A stretch of DNA of 43,892 nt. Source: Cyclobacteriaceae bacterium. GTDB taxonomy: Bacteria > Bacteroidota > Bacteroidia > Cytophagales > Cyclobacteriaceae. Below are positions 1-6,992 of this stretch, piece after piece. The stretch is from NCBI GenBank assembly GCA_020436085.1, contig JAGQYM010000039.1, forward strand, positions 1 to 43,892, in the 5' to 3' direction. The position numbers and the translations under genes are program-made. Below the pieces are notes generated by a model. That model did no database searches. It had not been told where the DNA came from and was given only the letters and a program-made list of their open reading frames with translations. Within the stretch, counting starts at the first letter, position 1. Each line of letters opens with the position of its first letter.

Positions 1-378
1 AAGCTCGCAAACGAACTGACTGAATCAGGTAGTCGCTATTTTATTGCTGAAGAAGGGACCGAACCGGTAGGCTATGCCCGGGTTCGGCTCAGTGACGAGG
101 TCAAAGATCATTTGACTGAGAGTGCTTTGGAGCTCCAGCGGATTTATGTTGATGGTGCACATCAGGGCAAAAAAATTGGAGTGAACTTAATGAAAGCGTG
201 CCTGGACTATGCACGTCAACACAAATTCCGCTGGCTTTGGCTGGGGGTGTGGGAGAAAAACTTCAAAGCTCAAAAATTTTATCGCCAATGGGGGTTTGAA
301 AAATTTGGTGAACATATTTTCCAAATGGGAGACGACCCACAAACGGACTGGCTGATGAAAAAACGTATCGATACGTGA
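1..378 (+). CDS. GNAT family N-acetyltransferase, 5' truncated
   Basis: This is the C-terminal 125 residues of a GNAT acetyltransferase; the frame is open from base 1, so the start lies outside the window. The acetyl-CoA pyrophosphate loop is visible as LELQRIYVDGAHQGKKIG, matching motif A (Q-x-x-G-x-G/A). It is followed by the helix NLMKACLDYARQ and the motif B region LWLGVWEKNFKAQKFYRQWGF, in which the N..A..FY..GF pattern is typical of GNATs that acetylate small amines or peptides. The substrate cannot be told from this fragment. It ends 47 bases before the next gene on the same strand, so co-transcription is possible but nothing links the functions. Family assignment is secure and specificity is unknown. 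Confidence 0.85.
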   Translation, partial: KLANELTESGSRYFIAEEGTEPVGYARVRLSDEVKDHLTESALELQRIYVDGAHQGKKIGVNLMKACLDYARQHKFRWLWLGVWEKNFKAQKFYRQWGFEKFGEHIFQMGDDPQTDWLMKKRIDT

Positions 379-425
379 GGACAAAGGTTGCCTTGGAATT
401 TGTAATTTGAGCCAATCATAATAGT

Positions 426-1952
426 ATGAAGCAGCAGTTTATTGACGCCATCACAGGCTCGTATTCTCCAAAGGGTTCCTTTATTTATTTAGGGGCTGGC
501 ATTTTCGAAAACCAGATTTTATCAGAGGCAAAAGTGAAGTTGCCACTTAAGATGATGAACCGTCATGGTTTGGTGACGGGAGCAACAGGCTCGGGAAAGA
601 CGAGAACATTGCAACTGCTTGCTGAGCAGTTGTCGGCTGAGGGCGTGTCGGTGTTTATGCCCGACATGAAGGGAGATTTGTCTGGGATGGGAGCTGCCGG
701 TGCGGTCAATGATCGGCTCATTGAGCGGGCAAATGCACTTGGAATTGATTTTAAACCAGATGCATTTCCATTGGAGATTTACTCATTGAGTGGAAAGCTG
801 GGTGCGCCCATGCGCGCCACTGTTACTGAGTTTGGCCCGGTGCTGTTGGGCAAGATCATGGAGTTGAATGAGGTACAGAGTGGAGTGTTAGCTGTGTTGT
901 TCAAATATGCTGATGACAAAAATCTGCCAATTGTTGATCTCAACGATCTAAAGAAAGTGCTAACCTATCTTTCAGAAGGAGAGGGTGCGAAGGAAATAAA
1001 AGCTGACTATGGAAAGATATCGTCATCAACAGCTGGAACAATTTTGAGAAAAATCGTGGTGCTGGAGCAACAGGGTCTAAGTCAACTTTTTGGTGAGAAG
1101 TCCTTTGATATCGAAGACCTTTTTGAACGAGTAGATGGACGAGGGGTGATCAGTTTGCTCAATATCTCGGACGTTCAAAACCAGCCTGCACTGTTTTCCA
1201 CATTTATGCTGTCGCTGTTGGCGGAAATCTATCAGAAACTTCCTGAGGCTGGAGATCTTGATAAGCCCAAGTTGATTTTCTTTCTGGACGAGGCGCACCT
1301 GCTATTTAAAGATGCGCCAAAAGCATTCTTGGATCAAATAGATCAGGTCATTAGATTGATTCGTTCAAAAGGTGTTGGAATCTTCTTCTGCACCCAGCTC
1401 GCGCAGGATGTGCCCCCCAACGTGCTATCACAATTGGGTAATCGTATTCATCATGTCATTCGTGCTTTTACTCCCAATGATGTTAAGGCACTCAAGGAAA
1501 CTGTGAAGTCATTTCCTCACTCAAGTTTTTATGATATTGAAAAACAATTCACCCAACTTGGTACAGGGCAGGCCTTCATCACTGTGCTGAATGAAAAAGG
1601 AATACCAACCGAAACTGTGGTAACTCATCTGGCGCCTCCGGCATCGGTAATGGGTCCATTGGATCAGAGCGAGTATAAAAAACTTCTCGACAATTCTGAT
1701 CTCAACAAAAAGTACCAGGAAGCAATTGATCCGGAGAGTGCTTACGAGATGCTGACGGAGAAGATGGAGGTACAGCAAGAGAAAGCACAAGAATCTAAAA
1801 GCTCATCAAGAACTTCAGGGAGAAAAGAGAAAAGTACATTTGATGAAGTACTTTCATCCCCAGTAGCCAAGCAAGTTGGTCGCGAGGTGGTAAGAGGGAT
1901 ATTTGGAATGTTGTTTGGCTCCACGCCAAGAAGATCATACCGCAGGAGGTAA
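426..1952 (+). CDS. HerA/YjgR-like (DUF853) P-loop ATPase
   Basis: A 508-residue cytosolic ATPase of the HerA-FtsK class, in the DUF853 family of Escherichia coli YjgR, whose length (about 500) it matches. Walker A is GATGSGKT at residues 52-59. Walker B is IFFLDEAH around 284-291, with D288 and E289 as magnesium and catalytic acids. A sensor-like stretch GVGIFFCTQ follows near 318-326. The MPDMKGDLSGM segment (78-88) is characteristic of the DUF853 group. The C-terminal 60 residues are charged and low in complexity (SKSSSRTSGRKEK) before a conserved-looking tail. The family resembles archaeal HerA DNA translocases, but its cellular role is unproven, and no NurA-like nuclease lies next to it. 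It converges with the AraC-type regulator, leaving 2 bases between stops. Confidence 0.88.
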   Translation: MKQQFIDAITGSYSPKGSFIYLGAGIFENQILSEAKVKLPLKMMNRHGLVTGATGSGKTRTLQLLAEQLSAEGVSVFMPDMKGDLSGMGAAGAVNDRLIERANALGIDFKPDAFPLEIYSLSGKLGAPMRATVTEFGPVLLGKIMELNEVQSGVLAVLFKYADDKNLPIVDLNDLKKVLTYLSEGEGAKEIKADYGKISSSTAGTILRKIVVLEQQGLSQLFGEKSFDIEDLFERVDGRGVISLLNISDVQNQPALFSTFMLSLLAEIYQKLPEAGDLDKPKLIFFLDEAHLLFKDAPKAFLDQIDQVIRLIRSKGVGIFFCTQLAQDVPPNVLSQLGNRIHHVIRAFTPNDVKALKETVKSFPHSSFYDIEKQFTQLGTGQAFITVLNEKGIPTETVVTHLAPPASVMGPLDQSEYKKLLDNSDLNKKYQEAIDPESAYEMLTEKMEVQQEKAQESKSSSRTSGRKEKSTFDEVLSSPVAKQVGREVVRGIFGMLFGSTPRRSYRRR

Positions 1953-1954
1953 GG

Positions 1955-2833
1955 CTATCGGTTCATCAAATACTTTTTTGGAGTCACACCAAATTTTTTC
2001 TTAAAGGCCGCGATGAAGTGACTTGGGTTGGTGTAGCCAATCTGATACGCAACTTCATTCACTTTGTATTTTCCAGAGTCGAGAAGCAGTTGAGCGTTGT
2101 CAAGTTTGTGATCCAGTAAAAATCCAAAAACCGTGTTTCCGTATATCTGCTTGAAGCCGACTTTAAGTTGATATTCGTTAAGCCCTGTTTTGCGAGCCAG
2201 TTCTTTTAAGCTTGGAGGAGTATCGCTGTTTTTCAGCAGATATTCTTTTGCATGTTTAATTTTTCTTACCACTTCCTCGTCATTTAGAAATGGACAGCTC
2301 TCTGTGTCAGCTTTCTTTTCTGAGAAATACAGGCTGATCAGCTCCAGCACCTTCCCTTGATAATAGAGTTTTTCGGAAGACTCACTCAGGTTGACTGTCA
2401 ACAGTTGATTTAGTACCACCATTAGTGAAGCCGGTATCTCCCTTTCATCGTAAAACTTCCTGTTGATGTTTTCAGGTTTTAAAAACGGAAGCGTGTCCAC
2501 AAACAAATGATGAAGGTGTTCAAGGGAGATAGTCAAAAAGACCATTTTGGTTCCGGGCGTTAGGTTGATGCGAAACGGCAGGTCTTTCTCGGGGTTGTAG
2601 AAAAAGTAATTCCTCCTCTTTTGGATTTCACGGGAATAATGTGGCCCGAATTCGAAAAGAGCGCTGCCTTCCATACAGAAGTAGAAGTGGATAAGGTTCT
2701 TTTTCAACTCCGTGTCGTAGCTTATTGACTCATCGGTCGTGTTCAAAGCGGTTTTTAGGGTGATTTCCTCGCGGTGATATAGTTCCCGTGTTATCCCTTC
2801 TTGGGTATTTTTATCTACCTGCAGTGCTTCCAT
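1955..2833 (-). CDS. AraC-family regulator beside the heme uptake genes
   Basis: A 292-residue cytosolic transcription regulator. The C-terminal 100 residues hold two helix-turn-helix units of the AraC/XylS class: SLKELARKTGLNEYQLKVGFKQIYG and VNEVAYQIGYTNPSHFIAAFKKKFGVTPKKY, the second close to the family signature. The N-terminal 180 residues form a probable sensory domain with no recognised ligand signature. It is transcribed away from the TonB receptor, with about 170 bases between the starts. PchR-type AraC regulators adjacent to siderophore or heme receptors commonly activate them when the iron source is present; by analogy this one may activate the 3006-6474 genes. That role is inference. 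The intergenic region holds a short inverted repeat AGGTT-N7-AACCT near 2868-2884 that could be a binding site, though this is weak. Confidence 0.85.
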   Translation of the reverse strand: MEALQVDKNTQEGITRELYHREEITLKTALNTTDESISYDTELKKNLIHFYFCMEGSALFEFGPHYSREIQKRRNYFFYNPEKDLPFRINLTPGTKMVFLTISLEHLHHLFVDTLPFLKPENINRKFYDEREIPASLMVVLNQLLTVNLSESSEKLYYQGKVLELISLYFSEKKADTESCPFLNDEEVVRKIKHAKEYLLKNSDTPPSLKELARKTGLNEYQLKVGFKQIYGNTVFGFLLDHKLDNAQLLLDSGKYKVNEVAYQIGYTNPSHFIAAFKKKFGVTPKKYLMNR

Positions 2834-2979
2834 AGTTTATTCCAGAATTAAAAATGACAATTATCAGGTTCGATTATAACCTAATTCATGCATTTGCGTT
2901 CCAAAAATACCAAATTTTGTTGCTTCGGATTATTAAAAAACCATTTGATACTAATTATACCTATTCAGGTATTTTTTAT

Positions 2980-2994
2980 TTAGAATGATTCTAA
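2980..2994. promoter_or_regulatory. 7-1-7 palindromic operator, Fur-family type (copy 1)
   Basis: TTAGAATGATTCTAA is a perfect 7-1-7 inverted repeat, 11 bases upstream of the preferred TonB receptor start. The architecture equals that of Fur (TGATAATNATTATCA) and PerR (TTATAATNATTATAA) boxes. The same sequence recurs at 6933-6947, with a one-mismatch copy at 6875-6889. Iron-dependent repression by a Fur-like protein is the simplest reading; the regulator is not in this window. A possible promoter (TTG at 2945-2947, TATTTTTT at 2970-2977) would place the box over the transcription start. Confidence 0.75.
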
Positions 2995-3005
2995 CCTTTG
3001 CCAGG

Positions 3006-5048
3006 ATGAAAAAATTAGCTCTTGTAGTATTGAATCTGGCTGTAGTAGTCGCGCCTCTTTTGGCTCAAGGTCAGACGGATACTTTGGCCACGCGCTTTCT
3101 CGAAGAGATTGTGGTAACAGGGCAGTTTGAACCTCAGTCAGCTAAGAAATCAGTTTACAATGTTCGAACAATTCCGATGGAGGTGATTCAGGCACGTGGA
3201 GCGACAAAGCTTGAAGATGTGCTCAACACGGAATTGAATATTCGCTTTACCCAAGATCAGGCATTGGGTGGATCCAACCTGTCCCTTCAAGGACTGGCAG
3301 GTCAGAACGTAAAGGTACTTGTAGATGGTGTTCCGATGGTTGGGAGACAAGGAACCACAAACGAGATCAATATCAATCAAATCAATCCACAGGCAGTGGA
3401 GAGAATTGAAATCGTAGAGGGACCTATGTCAGTCGTTTACGGGGCCGATGCGCTGGCAGGCGTTATCAACATCATTACTAAAAAGAATGTGGATGGAAAC
3501 TGGAGCATCAACGCCAGGGTTCAGGAAGAGACAGCCGGTGATGAATACAGTCTGGAAGAGGGTGTACACAATAAAAGCATTGGAGGAGGTTACTCCTGGG
3601 ATAAACTCTACACTCATCTGGATTTGACACGCAATGCTTTTGGCGGCTGGCAGGGAAATGCTCCAGAACGTGACAAGCAATGGCAACCAAAGAAACAGTG
3701 GTTAGGCAGTGGTGTGATCGGGTACAGGTTTGGTAAGAGTAATGTCTACTACCGGTTGGATTACCTCAACGAGAATATCTACAATCCAGGAATTTTTGAA
3801 GGCAATGAGGCACTCGATCAGGATTATATCACCAATCGATTCATGCACCAGGTTCAGGGAAATCATGAATTTTCAGATCGATTTGATTTCAATGGGGCAA
3901 TTGCACTTACAGACTATGAGCGGAAAACACAATCAAGCACGGTAAACCGGACAACCGGAGAAAGACGCTTGGCACTTGGCGCAGGTCTCCAGGATATTAC
4001 AAGATTTACGGGCGTCACTTTGCGTGGTACTTTTCAATATCGGTTAAATGACAAAGTAACAGTCCAACCAGGCTACGATATAAATCTTGAGAGCGGTGAG
4101 GGTGGAAGGATTGCCGATGGTGTTCAATCAATAAGTGACCTTGCTTTTTTTGGATCGGTAGAATGGGAGATTGCAAAGGGTTTTCAAATTAGACCAGGTA
4201 TTCGGGTGGTTCATAATTCTGTGTACACAGCCCCGCCAGTCATCCCTTCATTCAATTCAAAAATTATTTTGGGCAAGAATCATGACTTGCGCCTATCCTA
4301 TGGTAGGGGCTTCAGAGCACCCTCACTTCGTGAACTCTATTTTGACTTTTTTGACGCAAGCCACTCAGTTGAGGGGAATCAAAACCTTGAGGCTGAGCTG
4401 TCACACAGCTACAACGCAAACTGGAACTGGCAAATTAGCGACAACGGAACGTGGAAAATTAGTACCACGCTCGGGGGGTTCTACAACACAGTCACTAATA
4501 TGATTGGCTTTGGCCAAAAGCCAGGTAACACGTTGATCACCACCTATCTCAACATTGATAAATTTAAAACCGAGGGCGTGACACTTCGCGGAAATTTCAA
4601 AGCGCATAAGTTCACAGGCTCGCTTGGCTTCTCTTACATAGGCCGCTTCAACCAATATTCTGAAAGTGCAAATGACCTTGACGCATTTGTGTGGTCTCCG
4701 GAAGTTGTGTCGACACTTAGCTATAGACTTCCTGACGCAGGCTTGATTTTTTCTCTCTATCATAAATATACAGGAGTCACACCTTTCTATGAGATTGTAA
4801 ATGAAAATGGTCAGGACGAAGTGAGACTGGCTAAGATCAGCAGCTACCAATGGGCAGACTTCACAGTGCAGAAAGATCTATTAAAGAATTTCATCCTTTC
4901 CGGAGGAGTAAAAAATCTTTTTGATGTTCAGAATATTAACAATAGTTCGATATCGGGAAGTACACATAGTGCAGGCGGCAGCAGGCCAATAGGGTATGGC
5001 CGCTCGTATTTTCTAAGCTTAGCGTATTCAATAAGTAGTTCTAACTAA
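3006..5048 (+). CDS. TonB-dependent outer membrane receptor, heme type
   Basis: A 680-residue outer membrane receptor. The preferred start is 3006, because MKKLALVVLNLAVVVAPLLAQG is a clean signal peptide; the frame extends upstream to an ATG at 2985, but that codon lies inside the operator. A TonB-box-like EEIVVTGQ follows the signal, then the plug domain (about 35-150) and a 22-stranded barrel ending in an aromatic-rich strand. The barrel carries FRAPSLRELYF followed by GNQNLEAE, matching the FRAP/NPNL signature of heme receptors such as HemR and HmuR, with a histidine (DASHSVEG) between. The role would be TonB-driven import of heme or heme released from hemoproteins. The HmuY-like lipoprotein gene begins 7 bases after the stop, so the two form an operon. 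No hmuSTUV-like inner membrane transporter is nearby. The heme specificity rests on motifs and neighbours. Confidence 0.9.
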   Translation: MKKLALVVLNLAVVVAPLLAQGQTDTLATRFLEEIVVTGQFEPQSAKKSVYNVRTIPMEVIQARGATKLEDVLNTELNIRFTQDQALGGSNLSLQGLAGQNVKVLVDGVPMVGRQGTTNEININQINPQAVERIEIVEGPMSVVYGADALAGVINIITKKNVDGNWSINARVQEETAGDEYSLEEGVHNKSIGGGYSWDKLYTHLDLTRNAFGGWQGNAPERDKQWQPKKQWLGSGVIGYRFGKSNVYYRLDYLNENIYNPGIFEGNEALDQDYITNRFMHQVQGNHEFSDRFDFNGAIALTDYERKTQSSTVNRTTGERRLALGAGLQDITRFTGVTLRGTFQYRLNDKVTVQPGYDINLESGEGGRIADGVQSISDLAFFGSVEWEIAKGFQIRPGIRVVHNSVYTAPPVIPSFNSKIILGKNHDLRLSYGRGFRAPSLRELYFDFFDASHSVEGNQNLEAELSHSYNANWNWQISDNGTWKISTTLGGFYNTVTNMIGFGQKPGNTLITTYLNIDKFKTEGVTLRGNFKAHKFTGSLGFSYIGRFNQYSESANDLDAFVWSPEVVSTLSYRLPDAGLIFSLYHKYTGVTPFYEIVNENGQDEVRLAKISSYQWADFTVQKDLLKNFILSGGVKNLFDVQNINNSSISGSTHSAGGSRPIGYGRSYFLSLAYSISSSN

Positions 5049-5055
5049 TATAATC

Positions 5056-6474
5056 ATGACCAATTTCTTTAAGTATCTTTTTATTGTGATCCTCTTCGTG
5101 GGATTTACATCCTGTGAAGATGATTTGCAACTTCCGGATAATGTAATCGAATTTGAATCGAGCCAGCTAGGTTTTGTATCGACAGAGTCGGAGCTCGTCA
5201 TTAATATCAATTTTTCTCGCGAGGCCACAGAGGCCGGAAGTATTGAGCTAACAGCCACACTCACTGGATTAGATTACGGTGTTCAGTTTACAACTGATCC
5301 AGCGATGGAAGCTGGCAAATTAACAATACCTGTGGTGGTTGGAGCCACGAATGCTTCTTTTAAGGTAATTAAAGCGGAAGGCGTTGCCCTCCTTGGCGAT
5401 GAAACGATCAAGTTTACGATTTCATCTTCTGTTGATGCTTTAGTACTGGGAGAAAATGCAGAGCTGACGTTGAGCTTTGCTGAGATCGTGGCAACACTGG
5501 GAAATTTCGAGCCTAATGTGGGCGGAGATCTGCAACCGAATAAAGTGTTTATAGACCTTAGCGGCAGCCGTCAGTATTTCTTGTCGCGATCAGATTGGGA
5601 TCTTGGTTTCTATGCCGCTGACGACAAGTTTGTTGTGATCCTAAATAGCTCAACGGGCATGATGGCTCGACAACTGGATAAAAATAACCTGAATGATGTA
5701 ACTGCCTCTGACACGACTGGTTTCGGTCAGCAACTTTCCCTTGCTGCGGTTTTTGCAGCTGTGATGGGACCACCTCCGGGTTGGATATCAGAAACCATTA
5801 ACTGGATTGACGATCCAACGGGTAATCTTGACGCTACCGCTATTGCGGCTGTTTCTGCGACTGAAGACGATAACAAGGTATACATCGTCAACAGAGGAAA
5901 AAATGCAGATGGTAGCGAGCGTGGTTGGAAGAAAGTTAGGATCATCAGAAATGGAACTGGGTACACCGTTCAACATGCTGATATCAGTGCTACATCATTT
6001 GAGTCAATCAATGTAGCCAAAGATGACGACTATGTTTTCAATTACGTTCACTTCACCAATGGACTTGTAGAAGCTGAACCTAAGAAGGAAGCATGGGATA
6101 TCGCATTTACAGTGTTTACAAATTCTTTTCCACTAGATGCTTCGACCTTCATTCCGTTTGAATTCAAAGATTTTGTTATTCAAAACAGGACAGCGGCTAC
6201 ATTGCAGATTATGACATCCACCAAAAGTTTTGAATCCTTTGCTGAAGCAGATTTGACAGGACTTACCTTGTCAACTTCTCAAAAAGGAATTGGCTCTTCA
6301 TGGAGATCAATACCAAGTAACAGCTCAACACCTCCAAGTGTGAATAGCGATCGTTTTTATGTCGTGAAAGACGCTGCTGATAATTACTACAAAATAAAAT
6401 TCACTGCCCTAACCAAGTCAGGCGAAAGAGGCCATCCGGCATTCGACTTTGAGCTGGTAAAAAAAGGTAGTTAA
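5056..6474 (+). CDS. HmuY-like heme-binding lipoprotein with N-terminal Ig/Calx-like domain
   Basis: A 472-residue surface lipoprotein. The signal peptide ends in the lipobox FTSC with the lipidated cysteine at residue 20, followed by EDD. Residues about 25-165 resemble a Calx-beta or Ig-like beta sandwich (SELVININFSREATEAGSIE). From about 175 the HmuY pattern starts: KVFIDLSGSRQYFLSRSDWDLGFY, then WDIAFTVFTN near 350, both hallmarks of HmuY-family proteins. Porphyromonas HmuY (about 216 residues) is a hemophore passing heme to HmuR; this protein is twice as long because of the extra N-terminal domain and an extended C-terminal half. It is 7 bases downstream of the receptor gene and ends before a strong terminator. 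I did not identify heme ligands with certainty, so family membership is firmer than the exact ligand. Confidence 0.82.
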   Translation: MTNFFKYLFIVILFVGFTSCEDDLQLPDNVIEFESSQLGFVSTESELVININFSREATEAGSIELTATLTGLDYGVQFTTDPAMEAGKLTIPVVVGATNASFKVIKAEGVALLGDETIKFTISSSVDALVLGENAELTLSFAEIVATLGNFEPNVGGDLQPNKVFIDLSGSRQYFLSRSDWDLGFYAADDKFVVILNSSTGMMARQLDKNNLNDVTASDTTGFGQQLSLAAVFAAVMGPPPGWISETINWIDDPTGNLDATAIAAVSATEDDNKVYIVNRGKNADGSERGWKKVRIIRNGTGYTVQHADISATSFESINVAKDDDYVFNYVHFTNGLVEAEPKKEAWDIAFTVFTNSFPLDASTFIPFEFKDFVIQNRTAATLQIMTSTKSFESFAEADLTGLTLSTSQKGIGSSWRSIPSNSSTPPSVNSDRFYVVKDAADNYYKIKFTALTKSGERGHPAFDFELVKKGS

Positions 6475-6485
6475 GAGAGACTTAG

Positions 6486-6513
6486 AAAAAGCCGGAGATC
6501 CTCCGGCTTTTTT
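6486..6513. terminator. Bidirectional Rho-independent terminator
   Basis: A perfect hairpin with arms AAAAAGCCGGAG and CTCCGGCTTTTT around the loop ATC. It has A and T runs on both sides, so it can stop transcription from the HmuY-like gene (stop at 6474) and from the convergent IsdG-like gene (stop at 6543). Confidence 0.92.
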
Positions 6514-6542
6514 GTCAGAACGAGATCGTCAAAGGCGCAAAA

Positions 6543-6869
6543 TCATCTAGCGATCACATCATAGGTCTTAAACGTAGAAGACATTGGCGGCTTCTCCCCG
6601 CGTTCTTTTGCGATCCTAATGTCTTCGAAGCCACGCTTATGTCCCTCAAGAAATTCCGGAGACTTTGTCCACGCTTTAAAGTCTTCCTCAGACTTCCAGT
6701 GACTCACAATCAGATACTCATCACCTTTATTGGAAGGCTTTAATACCTGCATATTCACAAACCCGGGAAGACGGTCGATGGCGTGTGCCCTGGTGGCAAA
6801 TAGTTCTTCAAATCTGGCGGCATAGGCCTCATCACACTGGATGTAGTTGATTGCTACAAAATCATTCAT
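6543..6869 (-). CDS. IsdG/HmoB-type heme-degrading monooxygenase
   Basis: A 108-residue cytosolic protein of the antibiotic biosynthesis monooxygenase fold (dimeric alpha/beta barrel). I start it at 6869 (MNDFVAINY); the ATG five codons upstream lies within a degenerate operator. Numbered from this start, the IsdG catalytic triad is present: N8, W67 (KAW) and H77 (GHKRG), nearly identical in position to Staphylococcus aureus IsdG N7, W67 and H77. The segment SHWKSEEDFKAWTKSPEF also matches IsdG (VWKSKQAFTDWLKSDVF). The predicted reaction is oxidative opening of the heme ring to release iron. It converges on the receptor-HmuY operon and shares an intergenic region with two 7-1-7 boxes. Many proteins of this fold are not heme enzymes; the conserved triad and the neighbours make heme degradation likely here. 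Confidence 0.85.
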   Translation of the reverse strand: MNDFVAINYIQCDEAYAARFEELFATRAHAIDRLPGFVNMQVLKPSNKGDEYLIVSHWKSEEDFKAWTKSPEFLEGHKRGFEDIRIAKERGEKPPMSSTFKTYDVIAR

Positions 6870-6874
6870 ATTAT

Positions 6875-6889
6875 TTGGAATCATTCTAA
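6875..6889. promoter_or_regulatory. 7-1-7 operator, one mismatch (copy 2)
   Basis: TTGGAATCATTCTAA matches the palindrome TTAGAATNATTCTAA with a single mismatch. It lies 6 bases 5' of the preferred IsdG-like start and close to the transcription start predicted from the promoter at 6896-6925. Binding there would block initiation. It contains the upstream ATG of the longest frame of that gene. Confidence 0.6.
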
Positions 6890-6895
6890 AGAAGG

Positions 6896-6925
6896 CAAAG
6901 ATGCTACGAAATAGCCTTAATGCAA
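6896..6925 (-). promoter_or_regulatory. Probable Bacteroidota promoter of the IsdG-like gene
   Basis: Read on the minus strand, TTG (6923-6925) is followed after exactly 19 bases by CATCTTTG (6896-6903). This is one base from the Bacteroidota -33 TTG and -7 TAnnTTTG consensus. The predicted transcription start would fall in or just before the operator at 6875-6889. Confidence 0.5.
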
Positions 6926-6928
6926 GAC

Positions 6929-6956
6929 TTGTTTAGAATTATTCTAAATTATTTTG
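6929..6956 (+). promoter_or_regulatory. Possible promoter of the NagX-like gene
   Basis: TTG at 6929-6931, a 17-base spacer and TTATTTTG at 6949-6956 resemble the Bacteroidota promoter with one mismatch in the -7 element and a slightly short spacer. The spacer contains operator copy 3 in full. The predicted leader is about 30 bases. Confidence 0.35.
6933..6947. promoter_or_regulatory. 7-1-7 palindromic operator, Fur-family type (copy 3)
   Basis: TTAGAATTATTCTAA is a perfect 7-1-7 inverted repeat identical to copy 1 except for the central base. It lies between divergent genes: 63 bases from the IsdG-like start and 45 from the NagX-like start. On the plus strand it fills the spacer between a TTG at 6929-6931 and TTATTTTG at 6949-6956, so a bound repressor could shut the NagX-like gene as well. 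Confidence 0.75.
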
Positions 6957-6992
6957 TTTGAATGGTGCTAAAACCTCGGTTAAATTTCGAGA

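Noticed and set aside
2868-2884. AGGTT-N7-AACCT as AraC-type operator
   Set aside because: Five-base arms in an AT-rich region are expected by chance; mentioned only as a possibility under the regulator.
4401-4850. 149-residue frame on the minus strand inside the TonB receptor
   Set aside because: It is antisense to a well-supported barrel gene, has no recognisable motif, and is explained as a shadow of codon bias.
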